49,392 bases of DNA from an uncultured Bacillota bacterium (GCA_958428295.1 CAUAFL010000011.1:1-49392), one strand, 5' to 3'. Positions 1 to 8,074 are shown, counted from the stretch's first letter. The notes: a model not told the origin generated them from the letters alone. Numbers and translations are program-made.

Positions 1-100
1 GTAGTTTAACATTCGCCCTGACTCCTTATCTTATTCTTTTTTCCATATTTTACCACTTTTTTCAACATATTTCAGCCCTTTCTCAAAAAAAAAGAAATTT

Positions 101-1234
101 CTATTTTCTTTTTTTAGTAAATTGTTTCATTTTACTTTCCTTCTTTTCTTTTTTTATAGTTCCTTCCATTTTTCCAAGAATACCATCTACTACTTTCTTA
201 TTTTTTGGAGAAATTACGCTAGTTCTAAAAACAAACCAAGCTACAATAACAAATAAAATAATATACAATATTTTACCAATTACCGGATCTTTTAACGTAT
301 AGAAGATAGAAGCACTAGCAAATAAAATATCAATTGCATAAATAATTAAAACTGTTGTTCTTTGAGAAAAATTCATTCCTAATAGTTGATGGTGGATATG
401 ATCTTTGTCAGGTGAAAAAGGTGGTTGGTGTCGCAATGTCCTTCGAATGATGGCAAAGAGCGTATCTAAAATAGGAATTCCTAAAATCAGTAACGGCACA
501 AATAAACTTGTCAAAGCTGGTCCCTTAAATTCTAATAAGGTTATAACGGCAATGATAAATCCTAAAAACATAGCACAATCACCACAGAATATTTTTGCAG
601 GATAGAAATTATGCAAAAGAAAACCGAGTGTAGATCCTAGCATAATAAAGGTCAATATCATTACTAAACTACTACCTCTACCCTGGAAAAAGCCAATAAT
701 ACCAATCGTCAAAAAGAAAATGCTACTGATACCTCCACTGAGACCATCTAAACCATCAATTAAGTTTATGATATTAGTGCAGGCCACAATAAAGAATATT
801 GTCAATGGATAAGACCAAGGACCAAAATCTAAAGAATATCCGAAGGCGGTAATGTTATTAAGGAGAATGCCGCCATAAAAAACAATCACACTGGCTGCAA
901 GAACTTGACCAATTAATTTTTGACCTGCTCTTATAGATTTAATATCATCAATAAGACCCGTTAAAACAATAATAAAACTTCCTATTAACACCGCATTCAT
1001 TTGGACACTTTGAATACCAAAAAACATATAACCTATTAAAAAGGCAAGAAATATTCCGACACCACCTAGCTTAGGAATTGTCCTTTTATGAATATGACGA
1101 TTTCCCTCATCCGCTCTAGGTATATCAATAGCACCAATATGAAAGGCTATTTTTTTCATAAAAGGCATAATAATAGCAGAGCAAATAAACGTGGCAAAGA
1201 CAATTTTTAAGGCATTTAATATTTCAGCATTCAT
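101..1234 (-). CDS. tagO: Undecaprenyl-phosphate sugar-1-phosphate transferase (TagO/WecA type)
   Basis: A polytopic membrane enzyme of 377 residues that would move a HexNAc-1-phosphate from a UDP-sugar onto undecaprenyl phosphate, the first step of wall teichoic acid or similar surface glycan synthesis. Seen: many hydrophobic segments; HIHKRTIPKLGG at 47-58, typical of WecA/TagO rather than MraY; the LIDD aspartates at 96-97; NLIDGLDGLSGG at about 157-168; DKDHIHH at about 276-282. The loop normally reading GD-x-G-(S/A)-x-FLGF reads GDCAMFLGF at 218-226, one residue short and without the glycine. A basic Lys-rich tail follows the last helix. ATG start with SD AGAGGT. Its own promoter lies at 1258-1286. 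The substrate sugar cannot be told from sequence; the family call is secure. Confidence 0.88.
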   Translation of the reverse strand: MNAEILNALKIVFATFICSAIIMPFMKKIAFHIGAIDIPRADEGNRHIHKRTIPKLGGVGIFLAFLIGYMFFGIQSVQMNAVLIGSFIIVLTGLIDDIKSIRAGQKLIGQVLAASVIVFYGGILLNNITAFGYSLDFGPWSYPLTIFFIVACTNIINLIDGLDGLSGGISSIFFLTIGIIGFFQGRGSSLVMILTFIMLGSTLGFLLHNFYPAKIFCGDCAMFLGFIIAVITLLEFKGPALTSLFVPLLILGIPILDTLFAIIRRTLRHQPPFSPDKDHIHHQLLGMNFSQRTTVLIIYAIDILFASASIFYTLKDPVIGKILYIILFVIVAWFVFRTSVISPKNKKVVDGILGKMEGTIKKEKKESKMKQFTKKRK

Positions 1235-1257
1235 TGTTTTACCTCTTTTCTATGTTC

Positions 1258-1286
1258 ATTATAGCAATTCTAGGAAATGATGACAA
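1258..1286 (-). promoter_or_regulatory. Sigma-A promoter for tagO
   Basis: On the minus strand TTGTCA (1281-1286) is followed after 17 bp by TATAAT (1258-1263), a near-consensus housekeeping promoter about 25 bp upstream of the tagO start. It sits just beyond the mbl terminator, so tagO is transcribed independently of mbl. Confidence 0.75.
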
Positions 1287-1292
1287 GAAAGA

Positions 1293-1318
1293 AACAAAAA
1301 AGACTTTGAAAGTCTTTA
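1293..1318 (-). terminator. Intrinsic terminator of mbl
   Basis: A perfect 9-bp inverted repeat (arms 1299-1307 and 1309-1317) is followed on the minus strand by a T-run. The upstream arm runs into the mbl stop codon. Confidence 0.7.
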
Positions 1319-2308
1319 ATTTTCCTCTAATAATTTCACATTGTCTAATAAAACGCCAGTTCCCTCTACTACGCAGGTAAGAGGACTATCAGCAATAAAA
1401 ACTGGCACCTTTAGTTCCTCTTTCAATACTTCTGTTAAACCAGTTAACATCGACCCACCACCGGTTAGAACAATCCCTTTATCTACAATATCAGCAGATA
1501 ATTCTGGTGGAGTTTGTTCTAATACATTTGTGGCAGCTTTCACAATTTTATAAATAGAATCATGGAGTGCCTCTTCTGTTTCTACTTCATTAATTTCAAT
1601 CGTACTAGGAAGACCTGTAATTAAATCTCTTCCTCTTACTTCCATCTTATTTTTTTTGTCAGGATGATTGACGTTAGCAAATTCTATCTTAATTTCTTCG
1701 GCCGTTTTATCACCAATTAAGAGTTTATACTTTTCTTTAATATACTTGATGATATCCTGATCAAAGACATTGCCTGCTACTCTCACAGAAGTGCTAGTAA
1801 CAATATCATTCAAGGATAAAATAGCAATATCTGTGGTGCCCCCGCCAATATCTATTACCATATTTGCACTTGGTTTAGCAATATCCATCCCTGCACCAAT
1901 AGCGGCTACTTTGGGTTCCTCTTCTAAAAATACTCGCCGAGCCCCCGTTCTTTCTGCCGCTTCTTTAATAGCATTTTTTTCCACTGGAGTAATATTTGAA
2001 GGACAACAAATTAAAATTCTAGGACGTGATAGAAAATTGCGAGCATGTATTTTGCGTATAAAATAATCTAGCATAATCTCCGTAATTTCAAAATCGGCAA
2101 TAACACCATCTTTCATAGGTTTAATCGCCTTCACTTTACCGGGTGTTCGACCTAACATTTCACTTGCTTCATAACCTACTGCCACTACCTTTTTGTTATC
2201 GGTATCAATTGCCACTACACTAGGTTCGTTTAAAACGATTCCCTCACCCTTTATGTAAATAAGCACATTGGCCGTTCCTAAATCTATCCCTATATCTTTT
2301 GCTAACAT
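1316..2308 (-). CDS. mbl: MreB-family rod-shape protein, Mbl type
   Basis: A bacterial actin homologue of 330 residues that polymerises under the membrane and guides elongation-mode wall synthesis. Seen: phosphate-1 loop DIGIDLGTANVLIY at about 5-18; EEEPKVAAIGAG in the middle; phosphate-2 DIGGGTTDIAILS; adenosine motif TGGGSMLTGL near the C-terminus. Length matches the family (about 330-345). The RDIGIDLGTANVL-like start and the position beside spoIIQ match B. subtilis mbl (order spoIIQ-spoIIID-mbl), though no spoIIID is present in the 111-bp gap here. MreB or MreBH cannot be fully excluded without a tree. Confidence 0.9.
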   Translation of the reverse strand: MLAKDIGIDLGTANVLIYIKGEGIVLNEPSVVAIDTDNKKVVAVGYEASEMLGRTPGKVKAIKPMKDGVIADFEITEIMLDYFIRKIHARNFLSRPRILICCPSNITPVEKNAIKEAAERTGARRVFLEEEPKVAAIGAGMDIAKPSANMVIDIGGGTTDIAILSLNDIVTSTSVRVAGNVFDQDIIKYIKEKYKLLIGDKTAEEIKIEFANVNHPDKKNKMEVRGRDLITGLPSTIEINEVETEEALHDSIYKIVKAATNVLEQTPPELSADIVDKGIVLTGGGSMLTGLTEVLKEELKVPVFIADSPLTCVVEGTGVLLDNVKLLEEN

Positions 2309-2405
2309 CTTATCACGTCCCTTTACTGTTAATATTCTAACAAATTTTTTATTTAATGTAAATGAATTCTTACTTTGATTTGGCTTTTACTATCCTATTT
2401 TATGT

Positions 2406-2433
2406 CTAAAAAAAACGGCTTATTCCGTCTTTT
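2406..2433 (-). terminator. Intrinsic terminator of spoIIQ
   Basis: Minus-strand stem with ACGG/CCGT core extended by A-T and one G-T pair, loop AATAAG, followed by eight T. The stem overlaps the last codons and stop of spoIIQ. Confidence 0.7.
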
Positions 2434-3133
2434 TAGAAGCGTCATTTTGACTTTGGTCATTAGTTGTATTTTCTTGTTGCTCTTCTTTTTTAGTTGTATC
2501 ACTCTTAGTAATTGGTTGATCAAAGAACTTTTGTGGATTGACTACTTGACCACTTTGGTAAAGTTCAAAATGTAAATGGTTCCCCAAGTCTTTATCGAGC
2601 GTATTAGTTCCACTTTTGCCGATTACTTGTCCTTGTTTTACAGTATCATTTTTCTTGACACTTACTTCACCTAGACTTTGATAGCTTGTAATTAAGTCAT
2701 TATCATGTTTAATTTCTACTACTTTTCCAAGTAGTTCGTCCTCTTTAACATCCACAACCGTTCCATCTAAGACGGCTATTACTTCAAATGCTTCTTCTAG
2801 AGTAAAGTCCATTCCAGAGTTTTGGATGTAAGTATTTTCATGATACAGAATTGATTTTTCCTGAGTTTCATTATCAGCTTGATAGTCATAAAAATATTTT
2901 GCGATTTGTACTTTTTCATTGGTATAAGGTTTGATCATTTTTGTTTCTTCATTAATAACCTCGACATCTTCCTGATTAACGATTGAGCTATTAACGTATT
3001 CTAAATTTTCTTCCTTACCACTTTCTGCTTTCATATTTTGACTAATAAAAAATGCTCCCATTCCTGTTAAAGAAAAGGCGATTAAATAAGCTCCAATAAT
3101 GGCACTCTTTTTGAGTTTTAACTTTTTCTTCAT
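2420..3133 (-). CDS. spoIIQ: Stage II sporulation protein Q-like M23 domain protein
   Basis: A forespore membrane protein with an extracellular LytM/M23 domain. In Bacillus, SpoIIQ binds SpoIIIAH across the septum to drive engulfment and build the feeding channel. Seen from the ATG at 3133 (SD GAGGTGG; the upstream GTG lies in the SD itself): basic N-terminus, one membrane segment at about 12-32, acidic linker, then a LytM fold at about 85-215 with GTVVDVKEDE and NHLHFELY. The first zinc-ligand position reads NSGMD instead of HxGxD, so the His is lost as in B. subtilis SpoIIQ, while the Asp and the HLH remain. The tail is Gln/Asn/Lys-rich. The place beside mbl supports spoIIQ over a generic peptidase. 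On the minus strand GTATA, 40-50 bp upstream, resembles a sigma-F -35 element but the -10 is poor. Confidence 0.82.
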   Translation of the reverse strand: MKKKLKLKKSAIIGAYLIAFSLTGMGAFFISQNMKAESGKEENLEYVNSSIVNQEDVEVINEETKMIKPYTNEKVQIAKYFYDYQADNETQEKSILYHENTYIQNSGMDFTLEEAFEVIAVLDGTVVDVKEDELLGKVVEIKHDNDLITSYQSLGEVSVKKNDTVKQGQVIGKSGTNTLDKDLGNHLHFELYQSGQVVNPQKFFDQPITKSDTTKKEEQQENTTNDQSQNDASKKTE

Positions 3134-3190
3134 TTTTTCCACCTCATTAAGAGTTTGAACTAAAGAAGAAATTTTATACGTAAAAATTTG

Positions 3191-3388
3191 TTAAAAAAAT
3201 TGTGTTACAGAGAAAAAATCCCAAATAAAGTTAGTTATTAAGTAAATTAAGGCAATTGCTAATAAAAAGTAGAAAACCCGCGCTTGTATTATTTTATTTT
3301 TTTTAAAAATGCCATTCATATTAATCGCATCTAATGACCATATTACTAATAATGTTACAAATAAATATAATAAACATTTAACATTCAT
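3191..3388 (-). CDS. ywzB: DUF1146 small membrane protein (YwzB-like)
   Basis: A 65-residue protein with two or three hydrophobic stretches (about 5-20, 38-56). Length and pattern, including the mid-protein KKNKIIQARVFYFLLAIAL, fit the DUF1146/YwzB family, which in Bacillus lies near murA, atp genes and spoIID. I take the ATG at 3388 rather than the one 15 bp upstream, because GAGG ends 9 nt before it and the upstream ATG would lie on that SD. The start overlaps the end of rpiB by 11 nt, implying coupled translation. Function is unknown in the family. Confidence 0.65.
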   Translation of the reverse strand: MNVKCLLYLFVTLLVIWSLDAINMNGIFKKNKIIQARVFYFLLAIALIYLITNFIWDFFSVTQFF

Positions 3389-3827
3389 GTTCTGTTTCCT
3401 CATATTGCTTTATCTTTTCAATTCTTTTTTGATGCCGTTCTTCATTAGAAAATGGAGTTGTTACAAAGGAATGAATTAACTGATATGCCTGATTTACAGG
3501 TTCTTGTTCACTGAAACAGATAACATTCGCATCATTATCATTTCTTGTTTGATATACTTCCCCTTGCGTTTTTACGCGTGCCGCACGAACTCCCTTTACT
3601 TTATTACAGGCAATACAAATTCCAATCCCACTTCCACAAATAGCAATACCAAAATCAATTTCTTTTTTTTGTAATGCTTTCCCTAACTTAAAAGCATAAT
3701 CAGGATAGTCAACACTCTCACTTGTTTGGCATCCAAAATCTATTATTTCATAGTTGTCTTTTAATAAAGTAATTAATTTTTGTTTTAAATGATAACCTCG
3801 ATGATCAGAAGCAATCCCTAGTTTCAT
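3378..3827 (-). CDS. rpiB: Ribose-5-phosphate isomerase B
   Basis: Interconverts ribose-5-phosphate and ribulose-5-phosphate (or a related sugar-phosphate pair) in the non-oxidative pentose phosphate pathway. Seen: MKLGIASDHRGYHLK at the N-terminus with the family Asp-His; CGSGIGICIACNKVKGVRAA in the middle with the catalytic Cys; NDANVICF. Length 149 is normal. Start taken at 3827, where AGGAGG precedes the ATG; the longer frame reads through the SD. In B. subtilis the homologue ywlF is in the same prfA-spoIIR-mntP neighbourhood. Confidence 0.92.
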   Translation of the reverse strand: MKLGIASDHRGYHLKQKLITLLKDNYEIIDFGCQTSESVDYPDYAFKLGKALQKKEIDFGIAICGSGIGICIACNKVKGVRAARVKTQGEVYQTRNDNDANVICFSEQEPVNQAYQLIHSFVTTPFSNEERHQKRIEKIKQYEETEHEC

Positions 3828-3863
3828 AACTTTTCCTCCTCTCATATTTTTGTGATTAGATAT

Positions 3864-3872
3864 ATTATACCA
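3864..3872 (-). promoter_or_regulatory. Extended -10 promoter upstream of rpiB
   Basis: The minus strand shows TGGTATAAT about 35 bp before the rpiB ATG. No good -35 is visible, so I call it an extended -10 promoter. Confidence 0.5.
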
Positions 3873-3913
3873 CGTCTATGGAAAAATAATAATAAATGTC
3901 ATGATGTTTTTCA

Positions 3914-3942
3914 GCATAAAAAAACAGTGGTTTAACCAGCTG
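3914..3942 (-). terminator. Intrinsic terminator of rpmE
   Basis: Minus-strand stem AAACAGCTGGTT/AACCACTGTTT with one bulge, then a run of seven T. The stem contains the rpmE stop codon. Confidence 0.65.
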
Positions 3943-4150
3943 TTTCTTCTTGTTGATAACCATATTTCTTATTGAATTTATCAACGCGACCTGTACGTGA
4001 TGCTCTACTTTGTTTTCCTGTATAGAATGGATGACATTTAGAACATACTTCGATAGTCATTTCATCTTTATTTGATTGTACTTCAAATGTTTCACCACAA
4101 GCACAAGTTACCTTACAAGTTCTGTAATCTGGATGAATTCCCTTTTTCAT
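3932..4150 (-). CDS. rpmE: 50S ribosomal protein L31 (zinc-binding type)
   Basis: Ribosomal protein L31 bridging the 50S and 30S subunits. Starts MKKGIHPDYR at 4150 behind SD AAGGAGAG. The 7-residue longer frame is rejected because it translates the SD. Cys16 and Cys18 (CAC) and Cys36 and Cys39 (CSKC) make it the zinc-containing form. CHPFYTGKQ is diagnostic, and the length of 72 is normal. In B. subtilis rpmE follows rho; no rho lies beside it here. Confidence 0.95.
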   Translation of the reverse strand: MKKGIHPDYRTCKVTCACGETFEVQSNKDEMTIEVCSKCHPFYTGKQSRASRTGRVDKFNKKYGYQQEETAG

Positions 4151-4210
4151 TAGTTTCTCTCCTTCCGCCATGATTCATGATTAATCATAGTAATTTAAGT
4201 TCGCTAATTA

Positions 4211-4239
4211 ATATAACAGATTTTTTGCATTTTGGCAAG
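4211..4239 (-). promoter_or_regulatory. Sigma-A promoter for rpmE
   Basis: Minus strand: TTGCCA (4234-4239), 17-bp spacer, TATATT (4211-4216), about 60 bp before the rpmE start. It begins immediately after the SGNH hydrolase stop. Confidence 0.65.
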
Positions 4240-4242
4240 AAG

Positions 4243-4980
4243 TTATCCTTGTTTTTCTAAAACTGCTATTACTTTATTGGCAATAGCCTCATATCCTTCA
4301 GTATTGGGATGAATATTTGTGGGATTTGGTAGGTATTTCCTATTATTTTTAAATAAAGAGTAAATATTAATATAATCAATATCATATTTTCTACAAGTAC
4401 TTGCTACTTTTTGATTTAAATAAGAAAAAATACGATTTAAATTTAGTGAAGAGTTATTCAAGGGATTATAATAACCTATCATAATAATTTCTCTTTTTGC
4501 ATACTTCCGTAAACTTTTTAGTAAAGTTTCTAAATCAAGGGTAACTTGGTCAATAATTTGTAATACTTCGTCTTCGTCAAGTGTATCAATATCAACAGTT
4601 GACAGACTAAGTTCAGATAATAAGTCATTACCTCCGATACTTAATGTTACCAATTCTGATTCTCTTAAGCATTTTTTAAACGATAATGTCTTACCATGAA
4701 CAGTAATAAGTTGATTTGTGTCAAGCTGATGCTGTAAATCTGAAATACGGTAGCCGGGAACCGAGAAATCTTTATAATAAGATTTTAATTGATGATTTCT
4801 TTCTAAGTAAGAGGCAATATAATCACTGTATCCGTAACTAGTCTCCCCATATGCGTTTACACCGACACTAAGGGAGTCCCCAATTGCTAAGTAGTGTAAC
4901 CGATCATCATGATAAAAAAAGTAGATTACATATATCACTAAACAAATAAAGATCATGCACAATAATTTTTTATGTTTCAT
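4243..4980 (-). CDS. SGNH/GDSL-family hydrolase, membrane-anchored or secreted
   Basis: Likely an extracytoplasmic esterase or lipase of the SGNH fold, about 245 residues from the ATG at 4980 (GGAGG five bases upstream). A hydrophobic N-terminal segment (about 5-20) serves as anchor or signal. Block I LAIGDSLSVG carries the nucleophile Ser, block III is GGNDL, and block V reads NIHPNTEGY with the catalytic His. The Asp usually three residues before that His is Thr here, so it may work as a Ser-His dyad. It follows murA with a 34-bp gap in the fba-murA operon, which suggests a wall or lipid substrate, but none can be named. Confidence 0.8.
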   Translation of the reverse strand: MKHKKLLCMIFICLVIYVIYFFYHDDRLHYLAIGDSLSVGVNAYGETSYGYSDYIASYLERNHQLKSYYKDFSVPGYRISDLQHQLDTNQLITVHGKTLSFKKCLRESELVTLSIGGNDLLSELSLSTVDIDTLDEDEVLQIIDQVTLDLETLLKSLRKYAKREIIMIGYYNPLNNSSLNLNRIFSYLNQKVASTCRKYDIDYINIYSLFKNNRKYLPNPTNIHPNTEGYEAIANKVIAVLEKQG

Positions 4981-5014
4981 AAATGCCTCCAAAGAAAAAA
5001 CTAGAGTTTATATA

Positions 5015-6268
5015 TTATATTTCTCTAATTTCAACTTTAGCACCAACACTTGTCAATTTTTCTACAATATCTTCATAACCTCTTAAAATATGCTCAACAT
5101 TGGTAATTCTAGTTGTTCCTTGAGCCAGTAAAGCAGCAATGATTAAGGCTGCACCAGCTCGTAAATCAGTAGCTACTACATCACTTGCTTTTAATTTAGT
5201 AGCACCAATAATTGTGGCAGTCTGGTTTTTCACACGAACATCGGCACCCATTTGATTTAAATAGGGAATATGCATAAAACGATTTTCAAAAATAGTCTCT
5301 TCAATTTTACTTTTGCCGTGACATTGAGTTAATAGAGCTGTTAACGGTTGTTGCAAATCAGTAGCAAATCCTGGATAAGTTTGGGTTTTTACATTGATTG
5401 GCTGATACTCATTTTTCTTGCTAACTAGAATATAATCAGCACCAATATCTAAGAAAGCACCCATTTCTTCCAGTTTACTAGTGAGTGCCTCAATGTGTTC
5501 AGGAATAATATTATCAATCTTTAAGTTTTCCCCACAAGCAGCACCCATAATTACATAAGTTCCCGCTTCAATTCGATCTGGAATTACCTCATGAAAACAT
5601 TTTCCTAAATGAAGAACACCAGTAATTTCAATACTACTAGTTCCTGCTCCACGAATTTTGGCACCCATATTATTTAATAATGTAGCTACATTGACAATTT
5701 CTGGCTCTTTCGCTGCATTATCAATTACTGTGACTCCAGATGCTTTTACGGCTGCTAACATAATATTAATCGTTGCTCCTACACTTGGAAAATCAAGATA
5801 TATATTTGCTCCCTTTAATTCTTTAGCACTTACTGTGTAACATTCTCCATCGTTACTAATATGAGCCCCTAAGGCCTCAAATCCTTTCAAATGCAAGTTA
5901 ATAGGTCTAGCACCAATAGAGCACCCCCCTGGTAAATCCATTTTTACAGTTTTATATTTTCCAAGCAAAGCACCCATAAAATAATAGGAGGCCCTTAATT
6001 TTTTAGTATAAATAGCGGGAATCATTTTATTTTTCATAGAACTAGGGTCTATTACTATACTTTCGCTAGCCCGTTTTACCTTTACATCTAAAAATTTTAG
6101 CGTGTCACATAAAGCTTCTGTGTCAGTAATATTAGGAACATTGCAAATAGTGACTTCCTCATCTGATAAAATGGCGGCAGGAATAAGCGCCACAGCACTG
6201 TTTTTTGCTCCACTAATGCGAATTGTACCGCTTAAATTATTGCCTCCTGTAATTTCTAATATTTTCAT
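5015..6268 (-). CDS. murA: UDP-N-acetylglucosamine 1-carboxyvinyltransferase
   Basis: Commits UDP-GlcNAc to peptidoglycan by adding enolpyruvate from PEP. Seen: SGAKNSAV at about 19-26 with the Lys-Asn pair (22-23); PGGCSIGARPINLH with Cys116, the PEP-binding Cys that fosfomycin alkylates; DLRAGAALIIAALLA near the C-terminus. Length 417 is typical of Firmicute MurA (417-436). It lies 19 bp behind fba. The B. subtilis order fbaA-murA(B)-rho-rpmE is recognisable. Only one murA is in the window. Confidence 0.96.
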   Translation of the reverse strand: MKILEITGGNNLSGTIRISGAKNSAVALIPAAILSDEEVTICNVPNITDTEALCDTLKFLDVKVKRASESIVIDPSSMKNKMIPAIYTKKLRASYYFMGALLGKYKTVKMDLPGGCSIGARPINLHLKGFEALGAHISNDGECYTVSAKELKGANIYLDFPSVGATINIMLAAVKASGVTVIDNAAKEPEIVNVATLLNNMGAKIRGAGTSSIEITGVLHLGKCFHEVIPDRIEAGTYVIMGAACGENLKIDNIIPEHIEALTSKLEEMGAFLDIGADYILVSKKNEYQPINVKTQTYPGFATDLQQPLTALLTQCHGKSKIEETIFENRFMHIPYLNQMGADVRVKNQTATIIGATKLKASDVVATDLRAGAALIIAALLAQGTTRITNVEHILRGYEDIVEKLTSVGAKVEIREI

Positions 6269-6287
6269 ACTTACCTACTCTCTTTCG

Positions 6288-7160
6288 CTATATTATATTA
6301 CTTTTGCCTATTTTGTTGCGGGGTACATTTTTAAAAATTGTGGTAAGCTCCTGTATTTTTCGTTTTAAGGCAGTTTCACCACTGCTAATAATTTTTCGTG
6401 GATCATAAACATTAGGGTTATTTTTGGTAAATTCCATGACAGCTTGATGCCATACTAATTGTAATTCTGTATTAATATTTATTTTCGTAATACCACAGGA
6501 AATAGCTTTTTTAATTAAAGGATAAGGAATGCCTGTTCCGCCGTGTAAAACTAAAGGCAGATTTAGTGTTTCGCTAATCTTTGTCATTCTTTCAAAGTCT
6601 AAATTAGGTTCTCCCTGATAAAGCCCATGAACAGATCCTAAAGCGGGTGCTAAAGCATCTATTCCTGTTTTACTAATTTCTATGCAGTCTTCTAAAGTGG
6701 CACGAAATATGTCTCCATGAATATTATCTTCTGTTCCGCCTACATGACCTACCTCAGCTTCTACACTAACACCTCGAGAATGTGCATAATTTACTACTTG
6801 ATTTGTAATTTGTTTGTTTTTTTCTAGTGGATATTTACTGGCATCTATCATAACAGCAGTAAAACCAGCATCAATAGCTTCTTTGCAACTATCGAAGCTA
6901 CTACCATGATCCAAATGTAGGCAAACGGGAATGGTTATATTTAAATCCTTCAATAAACCCTCAACTAACATTCTAATTGTTAAAAAACCACCCATATATC
7001 GTTTAGCACCTTCACTAACACCTAATATTACTGGACAACCAAGAATATTCATTTCTTCTAGAATATATTTTGTCCATTCTAAATTGTTAATATTGAAATG
7101 CGCAATAGCATAGTTATTATCTTTAGCATTTTTTAGCATAGTATTAAAATTTACTAACAT
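6288..7160 (-). CDS. fba: Class II fructose-bisphosphate aldolase
   Basis: Zinc-dependent aldolase splitting fructose-1,6-bisphosphate to DHAP and glyceraldehyde-3-phosphate. Seen: HLDHGSS (zinc His and catalytic Asp region), EAEVGHVGG, LGSVHGLY, LVLHGGTGIP and KININTEL. About 290 residues from the ATG at 7160, chosen because AGGTGAG precedes it; an upstream GTG overlaps that SD. A tagatose-1,6-bisphosphate aldolase or GatY role cannot be excluded, but synteny with murA favours the glycolytic enzyme. It heads an fba-murA-SGNH operon. Confidence 0.9.
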   Translation of the reverse strand: MLVNFNTMLKNAKDNNYAIAHFNINNLEWTKYILEEMNILGCPVILGVSEGAKRYMGGFLTIRMLVEGLLKDLNITIPVCLHLDHGSSFDSCKEAIDAGFTAVMIDASKYPLEKNKQITNQVVNYAHSRGVSVEAEVGHVGGTEDNIHGDIFRATLEDCIEISKTGIDALAPALGSVHGLYQGEPNLDFERMTKISETLNLPLVLHGGTGIPYPLIKKAISCGITKININTELQLVWHQAVMEFTKNNPNVYDPRKIISSGETALKRKIQELTTIFKNVPRNKIGKSNII

Positions 7161-7180
7161 ACTTCTCACCTTTCATTACT

Positions 7181-7209
7181 ATCATAAGTAATTTTTAAGT
7201 ATTTGTCAA
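7181..7209 (-). promoter_or_regulatory. Strong sigma-A promoter for fba-murA
   Basis: Minus strand: consensus TTGACA (7204-7209), 17-bp spacer, TATGAT (7181-7186), about 25 bp before the fba ATG. The -35 lies in the T-rich tail of the upstream terminator, so two transcription units are packed end to end. Confidence 0.8.
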
Positions 7210-7240
7210 AAATAAAAGACTTCTCTCTTCGAGAAATCTT
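7204..7240 (-). terminator. Intrinsic terminator after the Asn/Gln-rich gene
   Basis: 10-bp stem with one G-U pair (arms 7216-7225 and 7231-7240), 5-nt loop, then TTATTTTTG on the minus strand. The stem includes part of the stop codon. Confidence 0.65.
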
Positions 7241-7442
7241 AATTTTGTCTATTTTCGTTATTTTGGTTCTCTTCATTGTTTTGACTATTACTATCTTGAT
7301 TATTATTATTTTGATTATTATCTTCACAATGTTGATTTTGTTGTTTATTATTTTGTTGTTGTTGAGAACCTAATGGGAAAACTTCTTTTTCTACTACTTC
7401 TTCAGCAGTATTTTTTGCAGATTCTTTTTTCTTATTTTTCAT
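7239..7442 (-). CDS. Small Asn/Gln-rich hypothetical protein
   Basis: 67 residues with no recognisable family. The first 25 are Lys/Glu-rich and helical-looking. From about residue 27 on it is almost entirely Asn, Gln, Glu, Asp and Ser, with one Cys and one His (QHCED). No membrane segment or signal. The very strong SD (AGGAGG, 6 nt before ATG) and the tidy terminator right at its stop argue that it is expressed. It is 48 bp behind mntP and may be co-transcribed. Such hydrophilic Asn/Gln tails occur in some coat-associated proteins, but that is only an analogy. Confidence 0.55.
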   Translation of the reverse strand: MKNKKKESAKNTAEEVVEKEVFPLGSQQQQNNKQQNQHCEDNNQNNNNQDSNSQNNEENQNNENRQN

Positions 7443-7490
7443 TTTTATCCTCCTATGACTAGGATGTACTGACTTTATAATTTTTATACT

Positions 7491-8030
7491 TTAAATAGCG
7501 AAAAAATACTCGATTCCTAAAATTAGCAACATTAAACTTCCTACTATATTGGCAATCTTTCCAAATTTTAGGGTAAGCTTTTTGCCTAAATTTAATCCGC
7601 TATATGTAAATACGGCACTACAAAGCGAGAAAACAAGCCCACATAATACCATATTCTCTCCTCTTGCACCTAACCCAATCCCGACAGAAAAGCTATCTAG
7701 ACTGACACTAAAACCAAATAAGAAAGCTTGGGCAATACTTTTCATTGTAGCTTTGGTAGTTTCTAATTCTTTAATATTTAATAGCATTTGGATACTTAGA
7801 ATAATAAATATAATTCCTACTAATTTATTGGGTTCAGGAATAAAATTATGGACTACAAATTCTCCAATCATGCTACCTAACAAAGGCATAAAAAAGTGAA
7901 AAATGCCTACAACGACACTTAAGAAACGCAACATTTTCTTTTCTAAGTTCAAGGTACCATACACTAGTGATAAAGAAAATGCGTCCATGCTAAGACTAAT
8001 ACCAATTATAATCATTTGTACTAATTCCAT
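7491..8030 (-). CDS. mntP: Manganese efflux pump MntP family
   Basis: Six-helix membrane exporter of 179 residues. The internal repeat is clear: GISLSMDAFSLSL with Asp16 in the first half and GFSVSLDSFSVGIGLG with Asp112 in the second, matching the membrane aspartates of MntP. The related sporulation protein YtaF is the alternative, but the place between spoIIR and rpiB matches B. subtilis ywlD (mntP). SD AGGAGG. No yybP-ykoY manganese riboswitch fits in the 44-bp gap upstream. Confidence 0.85.
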   Translation of the reverse strand: MELVQMIIIGISLSMDAFSLSLVYGTLNLEKKMLRFLSVVVGIFHFFMPLLGSMIGEFVVHNFIPEPNKLVGIIFIILSIQMLLNIKELETTKATMKSIAQAFLFGFSVSLDSFSVGIGLGARGENMVLCGLVFSLCSAVFTYSGLNLGKKLTLKFGKIANIVGSLMLLILGIEYFFAI

Positions 8031-8074
8031 AAGTGCCTCCTATCCATATGTATTCTTTTTTAAGAGGCTTTAGA

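Noticed and set aside
1..100. Gene fragment at the window start
   Set aside because: T-rich, no frame with an SD and no recognisable protein; probably intergenic.
2309..2419. spoIIID between mbl and spoIIQ as in Bacillus
   Set aside because: The 111-bp gap has no frame long enough for the roughly 90-residue protein and no recognisable HTH.
4087..4103. parS-like half site in rpmE
   Set aside because: Only the left half (TGTTTCAC) matches; the right half is unlike parS.
8031..8074. Manganese riboswitch before mntP
   Set aside because: The gap is 44 bp and holds only an SD and no paired structure large enough.
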